The position numbers were made by a program, and so were the translations under genes. Shown here one piece after another: positions 54,762-63,999 of a stretch of DNA of 64,000 nt (position 1 is the stretch's first letter; each line of letters opens with the position of its first letter). Origin of the DNA: Tatumella ptyseos ATCC 33301 (GTDB lineage Bacteria > Pseudomonadota > Gammaproteobacteria > Enterobacterales > Enterobacteriaceae); assembly GCF_000735525.1 (NCBI RefSeq), contig NZ_JMPR01000008.1, forward strand, positions 1-64,000, given 5' to 3'. The notes under the pieces are model-generated. The model was not told the origin of the DNA and did no database searches. It saw only the letters and a list, made by a program, of their open reading frames with translations.

Positions 54762-55871
54762 TCAGCCTGCTAACTGACGTAACATTCTTCTGAGGGGTTC
54801 CGCGGCTCCCCACAGTAGCTGGTCACCCACGGTGAAGGCCGACAGATATTGCGGCCCCATATTCAGTTTACGTAACCGCCCGACCGGTGTAGTCAGCGTT
54901 CCGGTCACTGCTGCCGGTGTCAGTTCACGCATAGACAACTCCCGATCATTAGGGACAACCTTCACCCATTCATTATGGCTGGCCAGTAATGATTCGATCT
55001 CCGGCAGAGAAATATCTTGCTTCAGTTTCAGGGTGAATGCCTGGCTATGGCAACGCAGTGCACCGACACGTACACAGAGCCCGTCGACCGGGATCGTCGA
55101 TGACGTCGACAGAATTTTATTAGTCTCTGCCTGCCCCTTCCACTCTTCACGGCTCTGACCGTTATCCAGTTGTTTATCAATCCATGGGATCAGGCTGCCT
55201 GCCAGAGGAACACCGAAGTTATCGCCCGGCAAGGTGCCTGAACGCGTCAGTTCGGTCACTTTACGCTCAATATCCAGGATAGCGGAAGCCGGATCTTGCA
55301 GTTCTTTGGCAACATGATCATGCAGCATGCCCATCTGAGTGAGTAATTCACGCATATGACGCGCGCCACCGCCGGAAGCGGCCTGATAAGTCGCCACAGA
55401 GGCCCACTCAACCAGATCATTGGCGAACAACCCGCCCAGCGACATCAGCATCAGGCTGACGGTACAGTTCCCGCCGACGAAGGTTTTGATACCTTTTTCT
55501 AATCCACGCTGGATAACACTCTGATTCACCGGGTCGAGAATAATGATGGCATCGTCTTCCATGCGCAATGTGGACGCTGCATCAATCCAGTACCCCTGCC
55601 AGCCTGACGCCCGCAGCTTCGGATAGATATCGCTGGTATAGTCACCGCCCTGGCAGGTAATAATAATATCCAGCGCGCGCAGTGCTTCAATATCACTGGC
55701 ATCCTGAAGTACGCCATTCTGACGGCCACCGAAGGCCGGTGCCGGCTGCCCATGCTGAGAGGTAGAAAAAAAGACCGGATTGATCGCATCAAAATCGCGC
55801 TCTTCACTCATTCTGGACATCAGTACGGAACCCACCATGCCGCGCCAGCCAATAAAACCTACATTTTTCAT
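54762..55871 (-). CDS. asd: Aspartate-semialdehyde dehydrogenase
   Basis: NADPH enzyme at the branch to lysine/DAP, methionine and threonine, 369 residues. The nucleotide loop is [10 protein letters not shown] (residues 8-17), and the catalytic cysteine is C136 in GGNCTVSLM. The catalytic His lies in [14 protein letters not shown]. In E. coli the glycogen operon glgBXCAP lies beside asd on the glpD side; here only a 83-bp gap separates glpD and asd. Confidence 0.98.
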   Translation of the reverse strand: MKNVGFIGWRGMVGSVLMSRMSEERDFDAINPVFFSTSQHGQPAPAFGGRQNGVLQDASDIEALRALDIIITCQGGDYTSDIYPKLRASGWQGYWIDAASTLRMEDDAIIILDPVNQSVIQRGLEKGIKTFVGGNCTVSLMLMSLGGLFANDLVEWASVATYQAASGGGARHMRELLTQMGMLHDHVAKELQDPASAILDIERKVTELTRSGTLPGDNFGVPLAGSLIPWIDKQLDNGQSREEWKGQAETNKILSTSSTIPVDGLCVRVGALRCHSQAFTLKLKQDISLPEIESLLASHNEWVKVVPNDRELSMRELTPAAVTGTLTTPVGRLRKLNMGPQYLSAFTVGDQLLWGAAEPLRRMLRQLAG

Positions 55872-55926
55872 GTTGTGCCTGCTTATCCTGTATTCTGAGT
55901 TCTTTTACGCCGCATTGTCAGGAACC

Positions 55927-55954
55927 TTGACAACCGATCGTGAGATTATACGAT
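55927..55954 (+). promoter_or_regulatory. yhgN promoter candidate
   Basis: Consensus TTGACA (55927-55932) and TACGAT (55949-55954) with a 16-base spacer. It would leave a leader of about 200 bases before yhgN, so assignment is tentative. Confidence 0.4.
55945..55950 (-). promoter_or_regulatory. asd promoter -10 candidate
   Basis: A perfect TATAAT on the minus strand, 74 bp before the asd start. The base pairs at the -35 position match poorly, so it may need an activator. Confidence 0.45.
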
Positions 55955-56165
55955 CTGCAGGAAAATAATATCCCGCTCCGGAACTGATCACTGATGAAAT
56001 ACATCTTTTCCATCACCTCAGCCGGCCTGCATGTAATAATCAGATTTACCTATGACCCCCAACTCTACAAAATGCACACGCGCTGGCAAGTAAATAAATT
56101 CGATACGCCAGGCTTTTTTAATCATTGAACTAATATCAGCGCTGACCAAAGGATAAGACTGCCCC

Positions 56166-56765
56166 ATGACAGAGATGATTTCCGTTACCGTACTCCTTTT
56201 ATTGATCATGGATCCGCTGGGTAATTTACCCATCTTCATGTCAGTACTCAGACATCTCGAGCCAAGGCGGCGGCGGATCGTGATGATCCGCGAGCTGTTA
56301 ATCGCTTTGGTTATCATGCTGCTGTTTTTGTTCACCGGGGAAAAAATTCTGGCCTTCCTGAATCTGCGCACAGAAACCGTGTCGATTTCCGGGGGAATTA
56401 TTTTATTCCTGATCGCGATAAAAATGATTTTCCCCGGACCAGAGCACAGTGGCTCCGGCAACGGATTACCTGCGGGTGAAGAACCTTTTCTGGTTCCTTT
56501 GGCTATCCCTCTCGTCGCCGGCCCCTCATTACTGGCCACATTGATGCTGATGTCTCATCAATATCCGGGGTCTTTGGGCATGCTGGTTCTGTCTCTGCTC
56601 CTCGCCTGGGCGATTACCTCGACCATTTTATTACTTTCCGGGGTGTTCCTGAGGTTGCTGGGTGACAAAGGAGTTAATGCGCTGGAACGGCTGATGGGGT
56701 TGATCCTGATTATGCTGGCCACACAGATGTTTCTTGATGGTGTGCGGGCCTACCTTAAACTCTAG
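56166..56765 (+). CDS. yhgN: MarC family inner membrane protein YhgN
   Basis: Six-helix membrane protein of 199 residues in the MarC/UPF0056 family, function unknown. Conserved parts include LLIMDPLGNLPIFMSVL, VSISGGIILFLIAIKMIFPG and FLVPLAIPLVAGPS. It sits between asd and gntU as in E. coli. The 294 bp upstream carry candidate promoters for asd and yhgN. Confidence 0.94.
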   Translation: MTEMISVTVLLLLIMDPLGNLPIFMSVLRHLEPRRRRIVMIRELLIALVIMLLFLFTGEKILAFLNLRTETVSISGGIILFLIAIKMIFPGPEHSGSGNGLPAGEEPFLVPLAIPLVAGPSLLATLMLMSHQYPGSLGMLVLSLLLAWAITSTILLLSGVFLRLLGDKGVNALERLMGLILIMLATQMFLDGVRAYLKL

Positions 56766-56771
56766 AAACCG

Positions 56772-56798
56772 GGCGCAGCAGTTCTGTGCTGCTGCGCC
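56772..56798. terminator. Hairpin between yhgN and gntU
   Basis: Perfect 10-base arms (GGCGCAGCAG and CTGCTGCGCC, loop of 7) in the 57-bp gap between convergent yhgN and gntU. Tails are not strongly T-rich. Confidence 0.7.
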
Positions 56799-56822
56799 TC
56801 AGTAAGTCTGTCAGACGCCTGA

Positions 56823-58166
56823 TTAGCTTAACAACGTAAAGGCTATCATGCCGATAATTCCCCCGGTGGTACCCAGGATAGTTTCCATCAGCGTCCAGGT
56901 CTTCAGTGTTTCTGCCTCAGTTGCTCCGGTAAAGCGACCAAACAGCCAGAATCCTGCATCATTCACATGACTACAGATAATTGAACCGCCACCAATACAG
57001 ATGGACAGTGCAGCCAGTTGTGCACCGTTGTAATGTAAGGGGCCGATGACCGGCATAATCAACCCCACTGCGGTCAGACAGGCCACCGTTGCTGACCCCT
57101 GAATAATCCGTACCGCCCCCGCAAGAATAAAACAGGCCAAAGCTACCGGCATGCCAGCCCCGGCAATGGCATGACCCAGTGCAGGGCCTACACCCGAATC
57201 CACCAGCACCTGCTTAAAGACCCCCCCGGCACCGATCACCAACAGAATAATGCCCGCCGGTTGCAGAGCTTCCCCGCAAATCTGCATCACACGGGACTTA
57301 TCCATTCCCTGACGCCGCGCCAGACCATAAATAGTGATCAGACACGCCAGTAAAATCGCAATAAAGGGATGGCCTACGAACTCCAGGATGTTATAGAGAC
57401 GGGAACCCTGTTCCACAAAATGGGCTCCGATAGTTTTCAGGCCAACCAGCACCAAAGGGAAGAGGATCAGGGACAGGCTGAAACCAAATGACGGCAGCGT
57501 CTGCTGATCAGTCGGTGGCCGGAAGCTCTCTTCCGGCAAAGTGAAATGCACATGACGGGCAATAAAACTGCCAAATAATGGCCCTGCAATCAGCATACCC
57601 GGGATCGCAGCGCAGAGACCTAACAAGATCATCCAGCCGAAATCGGCATGCATCTGCGCTGCCAGTAGCATCGGGGCGGGACCGGGAAGAACAAAAGCCG
57701 CAGCCGCCGCAACGCCCGCAAACAACGGTATCACCAGTCTGACCAGGTTTCCGCCGGTACGTTTTGCCACGGCGAAGGCAATGCTTATCAGCAGTACGAC
57801 GGCAACTTCGAAGAACAGTGGCAGTGCACAAATGAATCCGGCAATGCCCATAGCATAGTGTGCGCGCTGTTCACCAAAGGTTTTCAGCATACGCATGGCT
57901 ATCTGATCGACCGCACCGGTTTCATGCAGTATTTTGCCGAACATGGATCCCAGCGCCACGACAATGGCCAGAAAGCCTAGCGTGCCGCCCATTCCCTGCT
58001 GCATAGTTTCGGTAATTTTTTCCAGAGGCATCCCGGACAGGATCCCGGCACCGACCGATACCAGCATCAGGGCAACAAACGCATGTAAACGGGCCTTCAT
58101 CACCAGCAGTAACAACAGAAGAACTGACCCCACCGCCGTAAGAACAAGTGTTGCGGTACTCATCAT
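56823..58166 (-). CDS. gntU: Low-affinity gluconate transporter GntU
   Basis: Gluconate/proton symporter of the GntP family, 447 residues with 12 or more helices. It resembles E. coli GntU in LPLFFEVAVVLLISIAFA, ALQPAGIILLVIGAGGVF and HVNDAGFWLFGRFTGA. It follows gntK by 9 bp and is co-transcribed with it. Two ATGs are adjacent at the start; the first has the better-spaced AAGGA. A GntT-type high-affinity gene is not in its usual place beside nfuA. Confidence 0.95.
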   Translation of the reverse strand: MMSTATLVLTAVGSVLLLLLLVMKARLHAFVALMLVSVGAGILSGMPLEKITETMQQGMGGTLGFLAIVVALGSMFGKILHETGAVDQIAMRMLKTFGEQRAHYAMGIAGFICALPLFFEVAVVLLISIAFAVAKRTGGNLVRLVIPLFAGVAAAAAFVLPGPAPMLLAAQMHADFGWMILLGLCAAIPGMLIAGPLFGSFIARHVHFTLPEESFRPPTDQQTLPSFGFSLSLILFPLVLVGLKTIGAHFVEQGSRLYNILEFVGHPFIAILLACLITIYGLARRQGMDKSRVMQICGEALQPAGIILLVIGAGGVFKQVLVDSGVGPALGHAIAGAGMPVALACFILAGAVRIIQGSATVACLTAVGLIMPVIGPLHYNGAQLAALSICIGGGSIICSHVNDAGFWLFGRFTGATEAETLKTWTLMETILGTTGGIIGMIAFTLLS

Positions 58167-58175
58167 TGTCAGTCC

Positions 58176-58706
58176 TTAGTGAATTGCGTCTTTAATCGCT
58201 CCGACAGTCGCCGAAACCACCTCGTCAATGGACTGCCGGATATCCACCGCCACGACATCGGTCTCTTCCGCATCAGGCTCTTCCAGCGTCGAGAACTGGG
58301 TCACCAGCATCGAGGGTTTAAAGAAATGTCCCTTACGGGCTTTGAGGCGCGATTCGATAGTATCGAAGTCCCCTTTCAGGTAAATGAATTTCAGATTGCT
58401 GTTACCTTTACGAAGGATGTCCCGATAACTTTTTTTCAGCGAGGAACATACAATTAACGATACAGCCTGAGTCCTTTGCATGGCAAAAGCTGCATCATTA
58501 ATGGCCTGCAACCAGGGCTGACGATCCTTGTCATCCAGCGGATGCCCGTCAGCCATTTTCAGAATATTTGCACGGGGATGCAGGAAATCACCATCCAGGA
58601 AGGCTGTCTGCAACTGCTGTGCAACCCTGTTGGCAACAACTGATTTCCCGCTACCTGAGACGCCCATCAGAATAAAGACATAATGTTTTGAAGAGGGTGT
58701 AGACAT
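58176..58706 (-). CDS. gntK: Gluconokinase GntK
   Basis: Thermoresistant gluconokinase making 6-phosphogluconate for the Entner-Doudoroff and pentose phosphate pathways, 176 residues from MSTPSSKHYVFILMG. The P-loop GVSGSGKS is at residues 15-22. The chosen ATG has GGAG upstream; an in-frame ATG five codons earlier lies closer to the operator. A GntR operator and CRP-like sites precede it. Confidence 0.96.
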   Translation of the reverse strand: MSTPSSKHYVFILMGVSGSGKSVVANRVAQQLQTAFLDGDFLHPRANILKMADGHPLDDKDRQPWLQAINDAAFAMQRTQAVSLIVCSSLKKSYRDILRKGNSNLKFIYLKGDFDTIESRLKARKGHFFKPSMLVTQFSTLEEPDAEETDVVAVDIRQSIDEVVSATVGAIKDAIH

Positions 58707-58721
58707 TGTTCGCTCCGACAA

Positions 58722-58737
58722 ATGTTACCGATAACAA
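58722..58737. promoter_or_regulatory. GntR operator of gntKU
   Basis: ATGTTACCGATAACAA is nearly the known GntR palindrome ATGTTA-N4-TAACAT. It lies 16 bp before gntK, just past the predicted transcription start. Confidence 0.85.
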
Positions 58738-58748
58738 TTAATCAAAAC

Positions 58749-58777
58749 ATTGTCATGAGTCGTTCATTTTCTGGCAA
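58749..58777 (-). promoter_or_regulatory. gntKU promoter candidate
   Basis: Minus-strand TTGCCA (58772-58777) and GACAAT (58749-58754) with a 17-base spacer. The GntR operator would sit at about +5 to +20, fitting repression. Confidence 0.6.
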
Positions 58778-58786
58778 CACATTAAG

Positions 58787-58819
58787 TGTGAAAAATATCA
58801 AACTGTGAACTGAATCATA
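58787..58819. promoter_or_regulatory. Two overlapping CRP-like sites before gntKU
   Basis: TGTGA-N6-TCAAA (58787-58802, 9 of 10 core bases) and TGTGA-N6-TCATA (58804-58819, 8 to 9 of 10). Their centres are 17 bp apart, about 52 and 70 bp upstream of the predicted start. gntKU is CRP-activated in E. coli. Confidence 0.65.
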
Positions 58820-58827
58820 AAAACAGG

Positions 58828-59823
58828 TTAAATACTGCTCCCGGTATCAATCTTAAAACCAAGATCACGGACAGGCTCTGTGACCTCTTCTCCTCTGAGT
58901 CGCTGCAATAACATGGCTGCAGCTTCTTCACCGATCTGCTTACGTGGAGTGACTACTGTTGCCAGTGCGGGGGAGACAACACGGGTAATGTCATGTCCAT
59001 GAAAACCGCTAATCGCAATCTGTTCCGGTACACGCAGCCCCAGACGCTGGCATTCAAACATCGCCCCGACCGCCAGATCATCATTGGTACAGCACAGGCT
59101 GTCCATCTGCGGAAATCGCCGTAACGCTTCTTTCAGTAATATCGCCCCGGTGGTAAACGAGGAGGCAGTTGCACTCATGACTGAAAGGGGTTCAAGCCCG
59201 GCCTCTTCCATCGCCCGCTGATATCCCTGCTGTTTCCGGAGGGTTCGTTCATCGAGGCGAGCCCCCAGATAAACCGTTGAGCGGTATCCGCGGCGGATAA
59301 GTGTCTCTGCCATTTGCCGTGCGGCTTCAGTGTTATCAAAACCCACCGCCATATCCAGACAGGGCGAGACAGAGTCCATAATTTCTACCACCGGAATCCC
59401 CGCCGTTTCCAGCATTCGTAAAGTGGCTGGTGTATGGGTTCTCTCTGTCAGGATCACCCCATCGACATTCCAGCCCAGCAGGGAGCGCAACTGTCGCTCT
59501 TCTTTTTCGGCCTGATAGCCGAAATGAGCCACCAATGTCTGATAACCGGCGGCATCGTTGACGGTTTCTATGCCCTTCAGGACATCCGCAAATACATGAT
59601 TGGTCAGTGAAGGAAGTAATACACCAATGGCCTTGCTGGTCGCATTCGACAGCATCTCCGGGACCCGGTTAGGGATATACCCTAACTCATCCAGCACAAC
59701 AGCAATGCGCTGGCCTAATGCGTCGGAGACTTGTTCCGGATTACGCAGAAAACGGCTGACCGTCATTTTAGTGACACCCAGTTTGTCTGCAACATCCTGA
59801 AGTACCGGTCTTTTTTTCTTCAT
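58828..59823 (-). CDS. gntR: Gluconate operon repressor GntR
   Basis: LacI-family repressor of gluconate genes, 331 residues from MKKKRPVLQDVADKLG. The helix-turn-helix is VLQDVADKLGVTKMTVSRFL, followed by the hinge and a periplasmic-binding-like effector domain. An in-frame ATG two codons upstream is possible. It precedes gntKU, separated by a 121-bp promoter region. Confidence 0.95.
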   Translation of the reverse strand: MKKKRPVLQDVADKLGVTKMTVSRFLRNPEQVSDALGQRIAVVLDELGYIPNRVPEMLSNATSKAIGVLLPSLTNHVFADVLKGIETVNDAAGYQTLVAHFGYQAEKEERQLRSLLGWNVDGVILTERTHTPATLRMLETAGIPVVEIMDSVSPCLDMAVGFDNTEAARQMAETLIRRGYRSTVYLGARLDERTLRKQQGYQRAMEEAGLEPLSVMSATASSFTTGAILLKEALRRFPQMDSLCCTNDDLAVGAMFECQRLGLRVPEQIAISGFHGHDITRVVSPALATVVTPRKQIGEEAAAMLLQRLRGEEVTEPVRDLGFKIDTGSSI

Positions 59824-59885
59824 GGTCATAGGAACTCATTCCCGTCTGGAGTCGCCTGAGTTTACCATTAAACACCGGTACAAAA

Positions 59886-59917
59886 ATGCCCTGTGAGCGA
59901 TCCAGCTCACAGGGCAT
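59886..59917 (-). terminator. yhhW terminator
   Basis: Perfect 13-base arms (ATGCCCTGTGAGC and GCTCACAGGGCAT, loop of 6) lie 19 bases beyond yhhW. On the minus strand the stem is followed by TTTTTG. Confidence 0.88.
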
Positions 59918-59936
59918 AACTTTTTATCGTGATTGA

Positions 59937-60632
59937 TCAGACCGGCGGTAAATCGAAGATAAGGACTTCAGCGTCCTCTTCCGCCTGCAGTGTCAGAGAA
60001 GACTCTTCTGTCAGCGCAAGTGCATCACTGGCTTTCATCAACTGGTCATTGATGGCAAGCTTACCTTTCACCACCTGAACCCAGTAATTCCGCCCGCTAT
60101 CCAGCGAAATATGCTGTGTCTCGCCGGCCGGCACGACCTGCCGGGACAGTGTCATATCCTGCCAGACTTTTAATGAGTCTTCCCGGCCATCAGGAGTTAA
60201 AACCCATTGCCGGCCCCGGGGGTCGTCAAAGCGTTTCTGCTCATAACGGGGCTCAACACCGGCCCGCTGAGGAATAATCCAGATCTGATACAGATGCAAC
60301 GGCTCCGTCGCGCTCGGATTATATTCCGAATGGCGGACACCGGTGCCTGCGCTCATGATCTGGAATTCTCCTGCCGGGATCTGTTCTTTGTTCCCCATGC
60401 TGTCCTGGTGCTCTACCGTACCGGACAGCACATAAGTCAGGATTTCCATATCCTTATGGGGATGTGTCCCGAACCCCTGACCCGGGGCGATAATATCTTC
60501 GTTAATAACCCGTAAGGCCGAAAAACCCATAAAGTCAGGGTCATAATAGTTGGCGAAAGAAAAGGTATGCCAGCTCTTCAGCCAGCCATGCTGTGCGTGA
60601 CCACGATCTTCTGCTTTGCGTAAATAAATCAT
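59937..60632 (-). CDS. yhhW: Pirin-like quercetin 2,3-dioxygenase YhhW
   Basis: Bicupin pirin-family protein of 231 residues, the E. coli length. The N-terminal cupin carries the metal ligands in GFGTHPHKDMEIL and GTGVRHSEYNP. E. coli YhhW has quercetinase activity; the natural substrate is unknown. It starts MIYLRKAEDRGHAQHGWLKS. In E. coli yhhX follows upstream and then ryhB; here ryhB is directly next to yhhW. Confidence 0.96.
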   Translation of the reverse strand: MIYLRKAEDRGHAQHGWLKSWHTFSFANYYDPDFMGFSALRVINEDIIAPGQGFGTHPHKDMEILTYVLSGTVEHQDSMGNKEQIPAGEFQIMSAGTGVRHSEYNPSATEPLHLYQIWIIPQRAGVEPRYEQKRFDDPRGRQWVLTPDGREDSLKVWQDMTLSRQVVPAGETQHISLDSGRNYWVQVVKGKLAINDQLMKASDALALTEESSLTLQAEEDAEVLIFDLPPV

Positions 60633-60753
60633 CTCAGACTCCTTAATTTTTTACAGTCTGACGCTGATCACGCAGAAAAAATAGCTGAAAAAGTTCACGC
60701 CTCTGTTCAAAAAAAATGAATGATATTCCACGGCGGGGGCCCGGGTCGCGGTA

Positions 60754-60853
60754 AAAAAAAAGCCAGCCCCGAAGGCTGGCAAATTAATACCGGAAGCAAT
60801 GTGAGCAATGTCGTCTCTCCACCGGATGTCCGCAAAGGATGACCGGTGAAGAT
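60754..60853 (-). ncRNA. ryhB: RyhB iron-stress small RNA
   Basis: Hfq-dependent small RNA that lowers iron-using protein mRNAs when iron is scarce. The minus strand contains CGACATTGCTCACATTGCTT (starting at 60813), identical to the E. coli RyhB target-pairing core as I recall it. Next come CCGGTATTAATTT and the terminator stem GCCAGCC-CTTCGGGG-type loop-GGCTGGC with nine Ts. The 5' part can fold as a CACCGG/CCGGTG hairpin but is diverged from E. coli. The 5' end is estimated from the promoter. Confidence 0.93.
60762..60780 (-). terminator. ryhB terminator
   Basis: Minus-strand stem GCCAGCC/GGCTGGC with a 5-base loop followed by nine Ts (60753-60761). Confidence 0.93.
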
Positions 60854-60855
60854 GT

Positions 60856-60874
60856 GGTAATAATAATCATTATC
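60856..60874. promoter_or_regulatory. Fur box over the ryhB promoter
   Basis: GGTAATAATAATCATTATC matches 17 of 19 bases of the Fur consensus. It covers the ryhB -10. Confidence 0.9.
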
Positions 60875-60889
60875 ATTACTATTTGTAAA
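60860..60889 (-). promoter_or_regulatory. ryhB promoter
   Basis: Minus-strand TTTACA (60884-60889) and TATTAT (60860-60865) with an 18-base spacer; each hexamer matches 5 of 6. It predicts a start near 60853. Confidence 0.85.
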
Positions 60890-61032
60890 GCAGGATCTCT
60901 GCTTTTTTATCTTTATGCCTCATCAGACTATGCTGAAAACCACCGACGTCACACTCCCGCCCTTCCGGTTCGTTGCCCGATAGCGGAGGCAGACCTATAC
61001 TTTACTGATGTGATATCTGAAGGGAGAACATC

Positions 61033-61305
61033 ATGCTCAAACCGCTGCCAGTAATCACGGCCCTGGTCCTGGCTCTGCCGCTGCTTTGCTTCGCTGACGT
61101 CAGTAGTAACCCGTTAAACCCGACACAACCCGGGGCGGTATATAATCCGTCACAAAAACGGATGCAGGACCAGATGGAAATGCAGCAACAAACGGAGCAG
61201 ATGAAGCTGCATAACGAACAGCAACAACAATCACAAAAGATCCAGCAAACGATCACCCGGCAGCAGGAGCAGGCGAGACAACGACTCAGCAGTACCCAAC
61301 CCTGA
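61033..61305 (+). CDS. yhhA: DUF2756 (YhhA-like) secreted protein
   Basis: Small secreted protein of 90 residues. The signal peptide runs to LLCFADV. The mature part has NPLNPTQPGAVYNPSQKRMQ, as in E. coli YhhA (DUF2756), then a Gln-rich helix. It is shorter than the E. coli protein, lacking most of its C-terminal part. The ATG follows AGGGAG. Its place beside ugpQ matches E. coli, but ggt is absent. Function unknown. Confidence 0.85.
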   Translation: MLKPLPVITALVLALPLLCFADVSSNPLNPTQPGAVYNPSQKRMQDQMEMQQQTEQMKLHNEQQQQSQKIQQTITRQQEQARQRLSSTQP

Positions 61306-61333
61306 GTGCTGCAGATGCCCGCCCGTTGGCGTC

Positions 61334-62080
61334 TTATGCAGTGAAACCGGGACCAATAACATCAATACAGTCGGTACAGATCATATCGACACCCCACTCC
61401 AGAAGCTCCCGGGCTCGCTGCGGGTCATTTACTGTATACACCAGAATACGTAATCCGGCGGCTTTGATCTGCCGGGTGCGCGCTGCATCCAGCAACCGGT
61501 GATTAAGATGGAGGGCAACGCAGCCGAGCTCATCCGTCAGAGCCTGCCAGTCATCCTGCCATTCATCCAGTAACAGGCCACGGGGCAGTTCCGGCACCGC
61601 ATCACGGGCGGCCGCCAGCGCCTGAGGTGAAAATGACGACAGCAAGGGAGCAACCTGCCCCAGCCATAACGTTCTGGCTGCCAGGGCAACTTCACGACCG
61701 GTCAGTTCGTCCTGCCCGGTGGTGGGCTTAATTTCAATATTGGCTTTCATCCCGTACTGCCGGCAACGTTCAGCCACCTGTGTCAGCAGCGCCGGGGGTT
61801 CATTGATGAAGGTATCGCTGAACCAGCGACCGGCATCCAGTGTCGATAAGGCTTGCCAGTTCTGTTGTCCGGCAATGCCCTGGCCATTGGTTGTTCGTTC
61901 CAGGGTGTCATCGTGCAACAAAAAGATCTGATGATCTTTTGAGAGCTTTGCATCAAACTCGATCATGGTGTGCCCGTAATGGTGCCCGACGTCGATAGCC
62001 GCCAGGGTATTTTCCGGTGCCAGTTTTCCGCCGCCGCGATGAGCCACAATGTGCGGGTAAGGCCAGGGCTGAGTTTTCAT
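61334..62080 (-). CDS. ugpQ: Glycerophosphodiester phosphodiesterase, cytoplasmic
   Basis: Hydrolyses glycerophosphodiesters to glycerol-3-phosphate and alcohol in the cytosol, 248 residues with no signal peptide. The GDPD motif is [16 protein letters not shown], and the second is [10 protein letters not shown] plus [11 protein letters not shown]. It overlaps ugpC by four bases (ATGA). Product glycerol-3-phosphate can feed GlpD, also in this window. Confidence 0.96.
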   Translation of the reverse strand: MKTQPWPYPHIVAHRGGGKLAPENTLAAIDVGHHYGHTMIEFDAKLSKDHQIFLLHDDTLERTTNGQGIAGQQNWQALSTLDAGRWFSDTFINEPPALLTQVAERCRQYGMKANIEIKPTTGQDELTGREVALAARTLWLGQVAPLLSSFSPQALAAARDAVPELPRGLLLDEWQDDWQALTDELGCVALHLNHRLLDAARTRQIKAAGLRILVYTVNDPQRARELLEWGVDMICTDCIDVIGPGFTA

Positions 62081-63150
62081 ACCAGGCGTTGTCCTGTAGT
62101 GGTGTCAAAATAATGTCGTGCGGTCAGCGGAAACTCCAGCCACAGTAATGACCCGGGCTGCGGACGTTGCTCATGAGGCAAACGGACCACCAGACGATGT
62201 TCCCCGATTTTACCATGGACTAAGTTATCTGCGCCGAGGATTTCCAGTGTATCAACCTGCATCGGTACTCCGCCTGCTTCCCGGGAACAAACCTTAATAT
62301 GTTCCGGGCGGACCCCTAACGTTATCTGCCGGTTGGCCAGGCCGGGTTGCTGCTGACTTAGAGGAAGGTGACACTGCGGGTCAAGGATAATATCCCGTCC
62401 ATCAGCACTGACTTTCCCCGGCAACAGATTCATGGCCGGCGAGCCGATAAATGCCGCAACAAAAGTGGTTGCCGGTTTCTCATACACTTCCACCGGTGTT
62501 CCGACCTGCTCAACAATGCCTTTATTCATCACCATAACGCGCTGAGCCAGCGTCATAGCTTCGACCTGGTCGTGGGTCACATAGAGACTGGTGGTTTTGA
62601 GCCGCTGATGAAGTTGCTGCAGCTCCAGACGCATCTGCACCCGCAATCGTGCATCCAGGTTAGAGAGGGGTTCATCAAACAGGAACACCGATGGCTCCCG
62701 TACAATGGCCCGTCCCATCGCAACGCGCTGACGTTGTCCTCCCGATAATTCACGCGGATGACGGGTCAGTAAGGCATCCAGTTCCAGGCTGCGAGCCGCT
62801 TGCAGGACCTTCTGGCGGATCTGCTCTTTACCCATCCCCCGGATGCGGAGTCCGTACCCCATATTCTGCTCAACCGTCATATGCGGGTATAACGCATAAT
62901 TCTGGAACACCATCGCAATACCGCGATCTTTCGGTTCAAGCGTGGTGACACACTGATTATCAATATAAATATCACCGGAGCTCACCGTCTCCAGACCTGC
63001 CACCATTCTCAGTAAGGTCGACTTTCCGCAACCGGAAGGACCGACCATCACCATAAATTCGCCTTCTTCAATCGTAATATTCAGCGGCTGGATAATCCGG
63101 TTTTTACCATCATACGATTTTGTTACTGCCTGAAAATGTACACTTGCCAT
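62077..63150 (-). CDS. ugpC: sn-Glycerol-3-phosphate ABC transporter ATP-binding protein UgpC
   Basis: ATPase of the Ugp importer for glycerol-3-phosphate and glycerophosphodiesters, 357 residues. Walker [10 protein letters not shown] is at 37-45, the signature LSGGQRQR at 135-142, and Walker [13 protein letters not shown] near 155-166. The C-terminal TOBE-like domain resembles MalK. It follows ugpE by 3 bp. Confidence 0.97.
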   Translation of the reverse strand: MASVHFQAVTKSYDGKNRIIQPLNITIEEGEFMVMVGPSGCGKSTLLRMVAGLETVSSGDIYIDNQCVTTLEPKDRGIAMVFQNYALYPHMTVEQNMGYGLRIRGMGKEQIRQKVLQAARSLELDALLTRHPRELSGGQRQRVAMGRAIVREPSVFLFDEPLSNLDARLRVQMRLELQQLHQRLKTTSLYVTHDQVEAMTLAQRVMVMNKGIVEQVGTPVEVYEKPATTFVAAFIGSPAMNLLPGKVSADGRDIILDPQCHLPLSQQQPGLANRQITLGVRPEHIKVCSREAGGVPMQVDTLEILGADNLVHGKIGEHRLVVRLPHEQRPQPGSLLWLEFPLTARHYFDTTTGQRLV

Positions 63151-63153
63151 AAC

Positions 63154-63999
63154 TTATTTCTCACTTTCTACCAGGCCTTTCACAAAGGCACGCTGCATAA
63201 TAATCACGACGAGTAACGGTGGGATCAGGGTAAGAAGCATCGCTGCCATTACCAGGTTCCACTGTGTCACGCCATCCCCCAGCGATATCATTCCACGTAT
63301 GCCCGCCACTGCGGTGCTCATCCGTGAATCACTGGTGATGAGCAGGGGCCAGAGATACTGGTTCCAGCCATAGATAAAGGTGATCACAAACAGGGCTGCC
63401 AGATTGGTTTTAGATAACGGCAATACAATGTCAAAGAAGAACCGCATCGGGCTGGCACCATCAATACGGGCAGCTTCAATCAGCTCATTCGGTAACGACA
63501 GGAAGAACTGCCGGAACAAAAAGGTGGCCGTGGCCGATGCCATCATCGGCAATATCAATCCGTTATAACTGTTGAGCATATGCAACTGTGACACTACTTC
63601 CACGGTCGGAAAGATACGGACTTCGACAGGTAACATCAGCGTGATGAAGATCATCCAGAAAAAGAACTGACGCAGCGGAAAACGAAACCAGACCAGCGCA
63701 AATGCAGAGATGATTGAAATGGAAATCTTACCTACCGTGATACCTAATGCCATAATCGTACTGTTCAGTAACATATGTCCGATAGGCGGGCTCCCGGGGC
63801 TGACGCCTTGCGTCCAGATAGTATGAATGTTTTGCCAGAGATGGCTCCCGGGCAACAACGATATCGGGGATTGGAACACTTCATGGTTATCCATGCTCGC
63901 CGCAACCACCGCGACATAAATAGGGAACAAAATGGTCAGGATACCCAGCCATAGCATGATGTGACTGAAGATATCCAGGCCACGACGATTTTCTATCAT
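63154..63999 (-). CDS. ugpE: sn-Glycerol-3-phosphate ABC transporter permease UgpE
   Basis: Inner-membrane permease, complete at 281 residues, the E. coli length; its ATG is at 63997-63999, one base from the window edge. Six helices are visible. The EAA loop that contacts UgpC is [20 protein letters not shown]. ugpA and ugpB, with any Pho box, are expected beyond the edge. Confidence 0.97.
   Translation of the reverse strand: MIENRRGLDIFSHIMLWLGILTILFPIYVAVVAASMDNHEVFQSPISLLPGSHLWQNIHTIWTQGVSPGSPPIGHMLLNSTIMALGITVGKISISIISAFALVWFRFPLRQFFFWMIFITLMLPVEVRIFPTVEVVSQLHMLNSYNGLILPMMASATATFLFRQFFLSLPNELIEAARIDGASPMRFFFDIVLPLSKTNLAALFVITFIYGWNQYLWPLLITSDSRMSTAVAGIRGMISLGDGVTQWNLVMAAMLLTLIPPLLVVIIMQRAFVKGLVESEK

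Larger units (their letters stand above)
60633..61032. other. 400-bp yhhW to yhhA-like gap holding ryhB
   Basis: There is no supported ORF. The region contains the ryhB small RNA with its promoter, Fur box and terminator, all on the minus strand and listed separately. The yhhX and yhhY genes that flank ryhB in E. coli are absent. The yhhA-like gene promoter must lie at about 60890-61020 but is not clear. Confidence 0.7.
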
